Origin: JANNOG01 sp050329415
Lineage (GTDB): Bacteria; Actinomycetota; Actinomycetes; Actinomycetales; JBBAYJ01
Assembly: GCA_050329415.1 (NCBI GenBank)
Contig: JBHJOS010000109.1
Span: 11,212 to 75,211 of the forward strand
DNA length: 64,000 nucleotides
Reading direction: 5' to 3'
Shown here: positions 7,727 to 17,386 of the stretch, piece after piece
Layout of the letters: every line of letters begins with the position of its first letter
Numbering within the stretch: position 1 is the stretch's first letter
The notes under the pieces: generated by a model
Database searches by the model: none
The model's input: the letters and a program-made list of their open reading frames with translations, nothing else
Told to the model about the DNA's origin: nothing
Position numbers and translations under genes: made by a program

Positions 7727-8260
7727 ATGGGGTACCGGCACGACCGCGACGAGATCCTCGACGCCGCGACCGCGGTGCTGGCGGAGTCGGGCCTGCCGGG
7801 GCTCACGTACCGCACCGTGGGGGCCCGGCTCGGCATCCCGGACCGGACGGTCGTCTACTACTTCCCGCGCAAGGACGACCTCGTGGTCGCCGCCGTCGAG
7901 CGCGGCCTCCACGACCTGCGGGACGTCGTCGCCGCGGCTCTCGACGGGGCGACCGGGGACGAGCGGGACCTCGCCGGCCGGGCGTGGCAGGCCTTGCGGA
8001 ACCCGGCGGGAGAGCGGGCGTTCGGCCTGGCCCTGGAAGTGCTGGGACCGGCGGCGCGCGGCGTCGAGCCGTACCGCTCGGCCGCGGCGGGGCTGGTGGA
8101 CCTGTGGACCGACCTCGTCCATCGGCACCTTGCGGGAACGGACCCTCGCCGGCGGGAGCGGGCCGCCGGCGCGGTCGCCCTGCTCGACGGCCTGCTGCTG
8201 ATTCGGGCGGTGGCCGGCACCTCACGCGCCGACGCCGCGGCCCGCGGTCTCGGCCTCTAG
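7727..8260 (+). CDS. TetR-family transcriptional regulator
   Basis: 177 residues. The N-terminal helix-turn-helix is clear: RDEILDAATAVLAESG, then LTYRTVGARLGIPDRTVVYYF with the KDDL that ends the TetR DNA-binding domain. The C-terminal ligand domain is not assignable. It is divergent from the small membrane protein across two palindromes and probably represses both genes in the absence of a ligand. Its TAG stop shares the tetranucleotide CTAG (8257-8260) with the stop of the convergent transporter gene. Confidence 0.9.
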   Translation: MGYRHDRDEILDAATAVLAESGLPGLTYRTVGARLGIPDRTVVYYFPRKDDLVVAAVERGLHDLRDVVAAALDGATGDERDLAGRAWQALRNPAGERAFGLALEVLGPAARGVEPYRSAAAGLVDLWTDLVHRHLAGTDPRRRERAAGAVALLDGLLLIRAVAGTSRADAAARGLGL

Positions 8261-9486
8261 GTGCGGCTGAGGGCGCCCATGACGGCGGCGAGGGCGAACG
8301 TCGCCGCCATGACGACCGCCATGCCGAAGGCCGACCCCGTGCCGAGCACCCCCACCAGCGGCCCTGCCAGGCCGCCGAGCGCGAACTGCATCACGCCCAG
8401 CAGCCCCGAGGCCTGGCCGGCGCGGGCGGGCGGCTGGCCGCTGAGAGCGATGCTCGGCGCCAGGGTGAGCGTGGCGCCCACCGCGACGAAGGTCACCATG
8501 ACGAGCACGACGACCACGGCGAGCGGCGCCGCGTCCGCCGCCGCCAGGACGGCGAGCGTCGCCGCGGCACCGACCCCCAGCAGCGGTGACAGGCGCAGCA
8601 GCCGCAGCGCGCCGGTCCGGTCGGCGATCGCCGGGACCACCTGGGCGGTGACGATGACGCACGCCGCCGCCAGGGCGAAGACCAGCCCGTACTCCAGCTC
8701 CGACAGCCCGTAGGCACCCTGGAGGACGAACGACCCGGCCGCGAGCCAGGCGAACATCGCCGCGAAGCCCAGCGCGGACACCAGGCCTGGGAAGACGAAC
8801 GATCGGTCGACGACCAGCTCGGCATAGGTCCGGGCGATGGCGGCGGCCGGGACGGCCCGCCGCTGCTCGCGCGGCAGGCTCTCCGGCAGGGACCGGAACA
8901 GGGCCACGAGGACGAGCAGCCCGAAGCCGGCCAGCAGGGCGAACAGCCCCCGCCAGCCTGTGACGACGAGCACCAGCGCCCCCAGGGGCGGGGCCAGGAT
9001 CGGCCCCGCCCCGCGCACCAGCAGCAGGCGGGCCACCCCGCGGGACAGCGCCGGGCCGCTCACGTGGTCGCGCAGCACGGCGAGGGTGACGGCGATCCCG
9101 GCGGAGGCGAACAGCCCCTGGAGGAAGCGTCCGGCGAGGAAGGCCGGCAGCGTGGAAGCCAGGGCGCACGCCACCGAGGCCACGACGAAGCCGAGGAACC
9201 CACCGATCAACGGCGCCCGCCGCCCCACCCGGTCGGACAGTGTGCCGACGACCAGCTGGCCGACGGCGACCCCCATCACAGTGGCCGTGAGGGACAACTG
9301 AAGGCCGAACGAGCCGGTGCCCAGGTCCGCGGCGATGGTGGGCAGGGCCGGCAGGTACAGGTCGATGGTCAGCGGCAGGACCGCGGTGGCCGCCCCCAGC
9401 AGGGCGATCTGCCCGGCGCCGAGCCGCTCCCACCGGGCCGGCGCCCGGCCGGTCACCCGCCGGGCCGCGTCCCGCGGCGCCGTCAC
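8257..9486 (-). CDS. Bcr/CflA-type MFS multidrug exporter (second of tandem pair)
   Basis: 409 residues from a GTG at 9486 overlapping the upstream gene stop (GTGA). TAVLPLTIDLYLPALPTIA is the Bcr/CflA signature in helix 1, followed by the MFS loop GTLSDRVGRRAPL; about 12 membrane segments are predicted. Family members export drugs such as bicyclomycin or chloramphenicol, and amino acids, by proton antiport. It is a close paralogue of the gene just upstream. The frame remains open to 10236 but only as a shadow of that gene. Confidence 0.9.
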   Translation of the reverse strand: MTAPRDAARRVTGRAPARWERLGAGQIALLGAATAVLPLTIDLYLPALPTIAADLGTGSFGLQLSLTATVMGVAVGQLVVGTLSDRVGRRAPLIGGFLGFVVASVACALASTLPAFLAGRFLQGLFASAGIAVTLAVLRDHVSGPALSRGVARLLLVRGAGPILAPPLGALVLVVTGWRGLFALLAGFGLLVLVALFRSLPESLPREQRRAVPAAAIARTYAELVVDRSFVFPGLVSALGFAAMFAWLAAGSFVLQGAYGLSELEYGLVFALAAACVIVTAQVVPAIADRTGALRLLRLSPLLGVGAAATLAVLAAADAAPLAVVVVLVMVTFVAVGATLTLAPSIALSGQPPARAGQASGLLGVMQFALGGLAGPLVGVLGTGSAFGMAVVMAATFALAAVMGALSRT

Positions 9487-10784
9487 GAGGTCGGCGCCGA
9501 CTGCGGGGTCACGTCCGCCATGGTGCCGGACGGCGCGCGCTCGCGGGTGAGCCGTCCCGCCACCGCGGACGCGGCGAAGGCGAGGACCATGACCACCGCC
9601 ATGCCGAAGGGCGACCCGGTCCCCAGCAGCCCGACCACCGGAGCGGCCAGGCCGCCGACGACGAATTGCAGGACGCCGAGCAGCCCCGACGCCAGGCCCG
9701 CCCGCTGCGGCGGCTGCCCGGTGAGGGCCACGGTCGCCCCGACGGGCATCGCCACGCCCGCGACCGCGCACACCGCCATGAGCAGGCCGACGAGCACCGG
9801 GAGCTCGGCCGCGTCGAGCAGGGTGACCGCCACGAGGGCACCGGCCAGCGCCGCGCCGACCGGCGGCACCGCCCGCAGCAGCGGGACCGCCCCGACCCGT
9901 TCGATGAGGCGGGAGCCGACCTGTGATCCCGCGATGACGCACGCGGCGGTGACGGCGAACACCAGTCCGTACCCGGTCTCGGACAGCCCGTAGCGGCCCT
10001 GCAGCAGGAACGACCCCGAGGAGATGTAGGCGAACAGGGCGGTGAAGCTCAGGGCGGACGCCAGCGCCGGCGCGACGAACGACCGGTCGACGGCGAGCGC
10101 GACGTACGCCCGGGCCAGACCCGGCACCGAGACGGCGGCCCGCCGGTGCCGCGGCAGGCTCTCGGGCATCGCGACCGCGACGGCCACGGCGGCGGCGGCG
10201 GCGAGGACGGCGAGCGCCACGAACACCCCACGCCATCCGGTCACCTGCAGCAGCAGGCTGCCGAGCGCCGGTGCCAGGATGGGCCCCGCACCCATGACCA
10301 GGACGAGACCGGCCATCGCGCGACCCAGTGCCGGTCCGCTCACGTGGTCGCGCAGGACCGCTCTCGTGATGACGAGGGCCGCCGCGGCCAGGAAACCCTG
10401 GACGAACCGACCGGCCACCAGCGTCGGGAGGTCGGCGGCGAACGCGAGGGCCACGGTGACCGCGACGTAGGCGGCGAGGCCGCCGACGAGCGGGCCGCGG
10501 CGGCCGAGCCGGTCGGAGACCGGGCCGAGCACGAGCTGGCCGAGCGCCAGGCCCAGCACGGTGGCCGTGAGGCTGAGCTGCAGCGCCGCCGGCTCCACCC
10601 CGAACTCCGCCGCCATCGCCGGCAGGGCCGGCAGGTAGAGGTCGATGGTGAGCGGGCCGACGGCGGTGACGGTGCCGAGCAGCAGCAGCTGACGGGGGCC
10701 GATGCGGGTCCAGCGGGTGGGTGCCTCACGACGCTGCGAGCGGGGGGCCGGGACGGGGGGCAGGGTCGCGGGTGATGACGGCAC
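9483..10784 (-). CDS. Bcr/CflA-type MFS multidrug exporter (first of tandem pair)
   Basis: 433 residues from a GTG at 10784. It shows TAVGPLTIDLYLPALPAMA, GPVSDRLGRRGPL and about 12 transmembrane segments, the Bcr/CflA layout. It aligns along its length with the following gene (for example LRDHVSGPALGR versus LRDHVSGPALSR, and SGLLGVLQFVVGGLAAP versus SGLLGVMQFALGGLAGP), so the pair arose by tandem duplication. Stop-start overlap implies coupled translation, unusual for two monomeric exporters and open to the possibility of hetero-association. No dedicated regulator is adjacent on this strand. Confidence 0.9.
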   Translation of the reverse strand: MPSSPATLPPVPAPRSQRREAPTRWTRIGPRQLLLLGTVTAVGPLTIDLYLPALPAMAAEFGVEPAALQLSLTATVLGLALGQLVLGPVSDRLGRRGPLVGGLAAYVAVTVALAFAADLPTLVAGRFVQGFLAAAALVITRAVLRDHVSGPALGRAMAGLVLVMGAGPILAPALGSLLLQVTGWRGVFVALAVLAAAAAVAVAVAMPESLPRHRRAAVSVPGLARAYVALAVDRSFVAPALASALSFTALFAYISSGSFLLQGRYGLSETGYGLVFAVTAACVIAGSQVGSRLIERVGAVPLLRAVPPVGAALAGALVAVTLLDAAELPVLVGLLMAVCAVAGVAMPVGATVALTGQPPQRAGLASGLLGVLQFVVGGLAAPVVGLLGTGSPFGMAVVMVLAFAASAVAGRLTRERAPSGTMADVTPQSAPTS

Positions 10785-10855
10785 GTGTCATGACAAGGCG
10801 CGGGCCGTTGCCGGTTGTTCCCGCCGCTGCGCGGCCGCCCTGCGGTGGCGAGCCC

Positions 10856-12142
<1,287 letters not shown>

Positions 12143-12153
12143 GGGAGCGCAGG

Positions 12154-13215
12154 CTAGTCGAGTCCGGGCCGCGGAGTCGCACCGAGCGCCCCCGCCAGCG
12201 CGGCGCCCAGTCGGGCACCCGAGCACCAGGCACTCTCAACCCGGGACCGATCGCCCCAGGCGTCCCCGCACAGACCGAGGCCGTCCGGGTGCAGCGCGAA
12301 GGGCGGGGCAGGACGCGACCGCACCGGACGGGCCAACCCCCACCGCTGGACGTGGCACCACGTGGGCTCGGGCACCTGGGCCGCGACGCCCAGGGCACTC
12401 GCGGCTGCGGCGAGGACCGGGCGGCGGGCGGCGTCGGGGTCCGCCAGCCACCGGCGCGCCGACTCACCGGTCGAGTGCGCGACGAGCACGGGGACGCCGT
12501 CGCCGCGGCGACGGCCGTCGTCGGCCACCCATTCGACGACCCCGCCGCCCGGCGCGTTCACGAACACCCCGTCCACGTCGGACCACCATCGCCGTTCCCA
12601 CCGGGCCGAGACCGAGACGACCGCCTCCCACGGCCACGCGCCCGTCGCCCCGTCGGTGCCGTGACTGCCATCGGTCCCATCGGTGGACCGGAACCAGAAC
12701 CCGGTGAGCTCGTCGGGCACGAGGCGGGCCGCCTGGGGGTCCGGCATCGCGAGCACGACCGCGTCGGCGACGCCAGCCCGCTCGCCGGCGACCAGGACCC
12801 GCCAGCCGCCGGAGGGCAGGCGCTCGACGCCGTCGACCTCGACAGGGTGGCGCACCGGCAGGTCCCGGGCCAGGTCCTCGACCAGGGCACGCAGGCCGGC
12901 CGGCGCCGCCCACCGGACCGGCCCGGTCGTCGTCCCCGTCAGGGAGCGGCCGTCGGAGAGGTGAAAGGTGTCCGTCCATCCCCGCGCCAGGCCCCGATCC
13001 CGCCAGTCGTCCGCCACCGCGGCGAAGCCCGGGTCCGACACCGTGAAGTAGGACGCCCCGATGTCGACGACGTGTCCGTCGGTCTCGCGCAGCGCCATCC
13101 GACCGCCCAGGCGGTGTCCACGGTCGAGCACCTCGACCTCGACACCCGAACGCTGCAGTGCACGCGCGCAGGCGATCCCCGAGATCCCGCCCCCGACGAC
13201 CGTCACCCGCGCCAC
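12154..13215 (-). CDS. FAD-dependent oxidoreductase, amine-oxidase/renalase-like
   Basis: 353 residues. The N-terminus VTVVGGGISGIACARALQRSGVEVEVLDR is a dinucleotide-binding fold ending in the acidic ribose-binding position, followed by LGGRMA. Near the C-terminus, GLGLCGDAWGDRSRVESAWCSGARL matches the second FAD-binding motif of amine-oxidase and renalase-like proteins. The substrate is unknown. The GTG at 13215 is chosen; a GTG at 13206 would also serve. It lies 12 bases upstream of the purA start on the same strand, so co-transcription is likely. Confidence 0.85.
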   Translation of the reverse strand: MARVTVVGGGISGIACARALQRSGVEVEVLDRGHRLGGRMALRETDGHVVDIGASYFTVSDPGFAAVADDWRDRGLARGWTDTFHLSDGRSLTGTTTGPVRWAAPAGLRALVEDLARDLPVRHPVEVDGVERLPSGGWRVLVAGERAGVADAVVLAMPDPQAARLVPDELTGFWFRSTDGTDGSHGTDGATGAWPWEAVVSVSARWERRWWSDVDGVFVNAPGGGVVEWVADDGRRRGDGVPVLVAHSTGESARRWLADPDAARRPVLAAAASALGVAAQVPEPTWCHVQRWGLARPVRSRPAPPFALHPDGLGLCGDAWGDRSRVESAWCSGARLGAALAGALGATPRPGLD

Positions 13216-13229
13216 GGAGGTCCATGGGA

Positions 13230-13652
13230 TCAGACGCCGAGCTCCGTGGGAGCGGCGGGGTCGCTGGCGGCGAGGAGGTCGCGGCATCGGGCGGCCTCCT
13301 CCGTCTCGCCGATCCGGTCGGCCGCCTCGGCGAGCGATCGCAGCGAGCGCAGGAAACCGCGGTTCGGGCCGTGCCGCCACGGCACCGGGCCGACACCCCG
13401 CCACCCGGAGCGGCGCAGGGCGTCCAGTCCGCGGTGGTACCCGGTGCGGGCGTAGGCGTAGGCGGTGACGGGGGAGCCGTCCGGGGCGAGCAGCTCGCGC
13501 TCGGCCAGTTCCGCCCAGGCGAGACTCGACGCGGGATGGGCGGCGGCGACGTCCCGGGGGTCGGTGCCCGCGGCGAGCGCAGCTACGACGTCGGCGGTGT
13601 CGGCCTCGGAGAGCATGGTCTCGGCGGGGCCGAGGAGCGGGGAACCGGTCAC
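13230..13652 (-). CDS. DUF3151 family protein
   Basis: 140 residues from a GTG at 13652. The AYAYARTGYHRGLDALRRSG and GPVPWRHGPNRGFLRSLRSL stretches are typical of DUF3151, an actinobacterial family of unknown function; the mycobacterial member lies close to purA and fba. The open frame extends far upstream as an antisense shadow of the SDR-HAD gene and was cut at the GTG that begins the family-like sequence. It precedes the FAD oxidoreductase gene by 14 bases. Confidence 0.85.
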   Translation of the reverse strand: MTGSPLLGPAETMLSEADTADVVAALAAGTDPRDVAAAHPASSLAWAELAERELLAPDGSPVTAYAYARTGYHRGLDALRRSGWRGVGPVPWRHGPNRGFLRSLRSLAEAADRIGETEEAARCRDLLAASDPAAPTELGV

Positions 13653-13751
13653 CGCAGCGATCCTGCCACTCGACGGTCGACACGCCTTGTCAGCGGTCCG
13701 TGACGATCGGCCTGTCCGGTCGCATGGAGGACGGAATGTGACGAAGCGGAC

Positions 13752-13767
13752 CGTGACGCACCTCACA
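13752..13767. promoter_or_regulatory. CRP/GlxR-like binding site
   Basis: CGTGACGCACCTCACA matches the actinobacterial Crp consensus TGTGA-N6-TCACA at nine of ten defined positions. It lies in the 207-base divergent region between the DUF3151 gene (start 13652) and the CBS-like gene (start 13860), so either could be regulated by cAMP-Crp. Confidence 0.45.
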
Positions 13768-13859
13768 ACAACCACGCTGCGTGAGTGCTTCTGGGAAGGA
13801 TGAACGTTGCCGATCCTGGGGATGCCCCTCAGGGGACCCGCCGCCACGGAAGGGGACAC

Positions 13860-14246
13860 ATGCCGGTCGCCACGCTGCCCGCCACGACCGACACCGCCGG
13901 GGGGCTCGCCCCGGTTGCCGCGCGGTCCGTGACGCCTCCGCTGCTGCGGCTGTGCGAACCGTGGCCGACCGTCGACGGCGACGAGCGACCGGGTGAACGC
14001 ACCACGGCGGTCGCGCTCGACAGGGGGCACCCCATCGCGTTGTGGCTGGTGAGCGGCAACTTCGACCGACTGGCCCCGATCACTCTGCGGGCCGGGGCGA
14101 ATGACGACCCGCGCGGAGTGCTCCGGCGCGCCGTGGATCGTCCCGTCGGCTGCCGCTTCGACCCCGTGGTGTGCGTCGACAACTCGGGTCGGCTGATCGG
14201 GGTCGTCCCGGTGGAGGAGCTCGCGCGTCACGTCGCGCTCGGCTGA
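13860..14246 (+). CDS. Small protein with a CBS-like half-domain
   Basis: 128 residues starting at an ATG preceded by GGAAGGGG. The C-terminal part, RFDPVVCVDNSGRLIGVVPVEEL, has the strand-turn-strand-helix pattern of a CBS motif and recalls the segment preceding GGDEF/EAL modules in actinobacterial signalling proteins, here on its own without any catalytic domain. Function unknown. It has its own promoter region with a Crp-like site about 95 bases upstream, and is 60 bases before the SDR-HAD gene, which may be co-transcribed. Confidence 0.65.
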   Translation: MPVATLPATTDTAGGLAPVAARSVTPPLLRLCEPWPTVDGDERPGERTTAVALDRGHPIALWLVSGNFDRLAPITLRAGANDDPRGVLRRAVDRPVGCRFDPVVCVDNSGRLIGVVPVEELARHVALG

Positions 14247-14306
14247 GAACCGCGTTCGTCCCGGCCGGGCTCCGGTGCCGACCCGGGGCGATGGTTGTAT
14301 GCCGCC

Positions 14307-16601
14307 ATGCGCCTCGCCGAGCGTCTCGCCGGGTCTCACCTGCTGCTGACCGGGGTCACCGGGTTCGTGGGCGAGGCCCTGTTGTTCCGCCTGCTGCGGG
14401 ATGTGCCGCAGTGCCGGGTATCGGTGCTGGTCCGGCCGAAGTCCGGCCAGTCGGCCCGGGACCGGGTGGCCCAGCTGCTGGCGAAGCCGGTCTTCGCCGA
14501 CCTGCCGCCGGACACGCTGGAGCGCCGCGTCACGGTCCTGTCGGGGGACCTCGCGGACGTGCCCGAACTGCCCGCCGACCTGGACGTGGCGATCCACTGC
14601 GCCGGGGACGTGTCGTTCGACCCGCTGGTCATGGAGGCCTTCACCACGAACGTCGTCGGTGTCCGCACACTGCTGGACCGCGTGCTCGGGGCGGCGCGCA
14701 CCCCGGACGGCGGGCACCGGCCACTGCACTACGTCCATGTGTCGACGGCCTACGTCGGGGGGCGGCGGCGCGGGCCGGTGCCCGAGGCGCCGGTCGAGCA
14801 CCTCGTGGACTGGCGGGCCGAGCTGGCCGCCGCGGAACGGGTGTCCCAGCAGTGCGAGGACCGATCGCGGACCGCGGGCATGCTCGCCCGATTCCTCGCC
14901 GACGCCGAGCGGGACCACAACCGGGCAGGGCCGCTGGCCGTCGCCCGGGCTGCCGAGGAACTGCGCCAGGCGTGGGTCACGGACCAGCGCAAGGAGGTGG
15001 GTGCGGAGCGGGCCCGCAGCCTCGGGTGGACCGACGCGTACACCTTCACCAAAGCACTGGGCGAACGCGTCGTCGAGGAGGTGGCCGGGCCGACCATCCC
15101 GACGACGGTGTACCGACCCAGCATCATCGAGTCGGCGCTGCGCACCCCGCACCCGGGGTGGATCGAGGGCTTCAAGATGGCGGAGCCGATCATCCTCGCG
15201 TACGGGCGGGGTGAGTTGCCGGACTTCCCGGCCGCCCCGGACTCGGTCATCGACATCGTCCCCGTCGATCTCGTCGTCAACTCGATCATCGCCGCTGCCG
15301 CCAGCCCGCCGCCGATCGGTCGGCCCGCGTACTTCCACCTGTCGTCGGGCGCCCGCAACCCGCTGTCGTTCCGCCAGCTCGAGCAGTACGTCAGCGACTA
15401 CTTCGGCCGGCACCCGTTCGACATGGACGCCCGCGGCGCGGTCCGGTTGCAGGAGTGGCACTATCCGGGCGCCGACCGGATCGAGCGGACCCTCGTGCGG
15501 GCCGAGCAGGCGCACCGACTCGCGGAGCGCGCGCTGTCGTTCGCCCCACGGGGCGAACGGGTGCGCTCCGTGGCCAGGGACCTGGACCGGCAGAAGCGGC
15601 GGCTGGACTTCCTGCGCCGCTACATGGACCTGTACCGCGCCTACACCCAGGCCGAGCTGCATTTCGTCGACGACAACACCGTGGCGCTGCACCGGTCACT
15701 GGATCCCGACGACGCGGAGCTGTGGGGCTTCGACACCGCAGTCGTGGACTGGCGCGAGTACCTCGTCGACATCCACTGCCCGGCGGTGACCCGAGCGGTG
15801 CGGGAGTACGACGTCATCCGCAAGCGCCGCCAGCAGCAAGGCGAGCCCCGGCCCCGGACCCTCACCCCGGTCACGCCTGGCGCCGGGGACGACGCGCCGC
15901 CGCCAGCGCCGGTCCTTGCGGTGTTCGACATGGACGGGACGCTGCTCAGCTCCAACATCCTCGAGACCTACCTCTGGTTGCGATTGCCCGAGCTGGGCCC
16001 CGTGGGCCGCGCCCGCGAGGTCGCCGCCATGGCCCGCCGGCTCCCGGGCTACCTGCGAGCCGAACGCAGCGACCGCGGCGGGCTGCTGCGGGCTGCGTAC
16101 CGGCGCTACCAGGGCGCCGACCTGGCGGCCCTGGAACGGTTCGTCGACTCCCACGCCACGCCGTACGTCCTCGAGCGGGTGAGCGGTGCGGCGATCCGGC
16201 GGGTGCGCGAGCACCGGGCCGCCGGTCACCGGACGGTGCTCATGACCGGCGCCATACGGCCCCTCACTCGACCCCTCGCGCCACTCTTCGACGAGGTCGT
16301 CGCCGCGGAGCTCGCAGTCGACGACCGGGGGGTGTGCACCGGCTTCCTCACCAGCCCGCCGCTGGTCGGCGAGGGCCGGGCCGCATGGTTGCGACGCTAT
16401 GCGACCGTCGAGGGCGCCGACCTGACGAAGGCGTACGGCTACGCCGACTCCCACTCGGACCTGCCGCTGCTCCAGGCCGTGGGGCTGCCGACCGTGGTGA
16501 GCCCCGACGTCACGCTGTACCGGGCGGCACGCAAGGCCCGGTGGCCCATCGAGACCTGGCGCACCGCGTCCCGGACCCCCCGACTCGCGCTGCCCGGCTG
16601 A
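14307..16601 (+). CDS. Fatty-acyl reductase-like SDR fused to HAD-IB phosphatase
   Basis: 764 residues with two catalytic halves. Residues 1-520 are an extended short-chain dehydrogenase of the male-sterility/NAD_binding_4 type: LLTGVTGFVGEAL binds the dinucleotide and YTFTK is the active-site YxxxK. From about residue 535 a HAD-IB domain follows: motif I VFDMDGTLLSSN, motif II LMTGA and motif IV DSHSDLPLL. The first half suggests reduction of acyl-CoA or acyl-ACP; the second a phosphomonoester hydrolase, perhaps on a lipid or phosphoserine-like substrate. The ATG at 14307 is used; a TTG lies four codons upstream. Related lipid genes (LarA-like, PlsC) lie near 40-43 kb. Confidence 0.85.
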   Translation: MRLAERLAGSHLLLTGVTGFVGEALLFRLLRDVPQCRVSVLVRPKSGQSARDRVAQLLAKPVFADLPPDTLERRVTVLSGDLADVPELPADLDVAIHCAGDVSFDPLVMEAFTTNVVGVRTLLDRVLGAARTPDGGHRPLHYVHVSTAYVGGRRRGPVPEAPVEHLVDWRAELAAAERVSQQCEDRSRTAGMLARFLADAERDHNRAGPLAVARAAEELRQAWVTDQRKEVGAERARSLGWTDAYTFTKALGERVVEEVAGPTIPTTVYRPSIIESALRTPHPGWIEGFKMAEPIILAYGRGELPDFPAAPDSVIDIVPVDLVVNSIIAAAASPPPIGRPAYFHLSSGARNPLSFRQLEQYVSDYFGRHPFDMDARGAVRLQEWHYPGADRIERTLVRAEQAHRLAERALSFAPRGERVRSVARDLDRQKRRLDFLRRYMDLYRAYTQAELHFVDDNTVALHRSLDPDDAELWGFDTAVVDWREYLVDIHCPAVTRAVREYDVIRKRRQQQGEPRPRTLTPVTPGAGDDAPPPAPVLAVFDMDGTLLSSNILETYLWLRLPELGPVGRAREVAAMARRLPGYLRAERSDRGGLLRAAYRRYQGADLAALERFVDSHATPYVLERVSGAAIRRVREHRAAGHRTVLMTGAIRPLTRPLAPLFDEVVAAELAVDDRGVCTGFLTSPPLVGEGRAAWLRRYATVEGADLTKAYGYADSHSDLPLLQAVGLPTVVSPDVTLYRAARKARWPIETWRTASRTPRLALPG

Positions 16602-16631
16602 GTGATCGGCCGGGACCCGCAGAGGACCCGA

Positions 16632-17222
16632 TCAGAGACGCAGGGCGCTGAGGTCGACCGTGACGGGCACCGGGGCTGCGGCCACCGGCACCGCCCCGTG
16701 GCCCGCCTCGACCACCTGGTCGCCGACATAGGCGCCGTCGACCAGGCGGAAGGTCTCCAGGCGGGACGGGCCGCCGCGGTCCTGGCGGATCTCCCACCAG
16801 AACGGGACGCCGGCGGCCGCGTTGACGGCGCGCTTGCGCTGGCGCTCGGCCCGGCGGTTCGACGGCGACCAGATCTCGACGGCGAGCCCCAGCTCCTGGC
16901 GCGAGACGACCCGGCCGGCGAGCCGCCGAGGGCAGATCATGATGTCGGGACGCAGGCCGTTGTACGGATTCAGGACGACGCCCATGCCCGTGACCGCCAC
17001 CAGGTCCTCGCGGCCCGCGGCCTCGACGGCACTCATGAGGACCGTCTGGAGCTGATCGCCTCCCCACTGGTGATCCAGGCCCGGGCAGGAACTCACGAGC
17101 CACCGACCCTCGAGCAGCTCGACGCGCCAGAACTCCAGCGTCTCCGGCACCTCGAGCGCCAGCCACTCGTCGACCGTGTGCCGCCTGGTCCGGTCGGTGA
17201 GCACCGCCGCCGCGGCGACCAT
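16632..17222 (-). CDS. Uma2 family (DUF820) putative endonuclease
   Basis: 196 residues from ATG 17222, with AGGAGG 8 bases upstream. PYNGLRPDIMICPRR, LAVEIWSPSNRRAERQRK and FWWEIRQDR fit the PD-(D/E)xK-like core of Uma2 proteins, which are abundant in actinobacteria and cyanobacteria; their biological role is unsettled. Acidic and basic core residues (D, ExW, K) are present. It lies alone between the convergent SDR-HAD gene and the ABC exporter. Confidence 0.8.
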   Translation of the reverse strand: MVAAAAVLTDRTRRHTVDEWLALEVPETLEFWRVELLEGRWLVSSCPGLDHQWGGDQLQTVLMSAVEAAGREDLVAVTGMGVVLNPYNGLRPDIMICPRRLAGRVVSRQELGLAVEIWSPSNRRAERQRKRAVNAAAGVPFWWEIRQDRGGPSRLETFRLVDGAYVGDQVVEAGHGAVPVAAAPVPVTVDLSALRL

Positions 17223-17386
17223 CCGCACCGCCTCCTCCCCGTGATCCGCGTGGTCGATCCTGTCACGCTCCGCAGCCTCGCGATCGGCGTGTGGGTCGCG
17301 GAGCGGACAGCGTTGTCGGTGTGGACGAGCGGGGCGGCGGCGCCCTGTGGACGACGCCGCCCCGCCCGCGGCGGCACCGGGCTCGG

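Noticed and set aside
13653..15692. N-terminal extension of the DUF3151 frame to 820 codons
   Set aside because: The added sequence is antisense to the SDR-HAD gene and unlike DUF3151; the GTG at 13652 fits family length.
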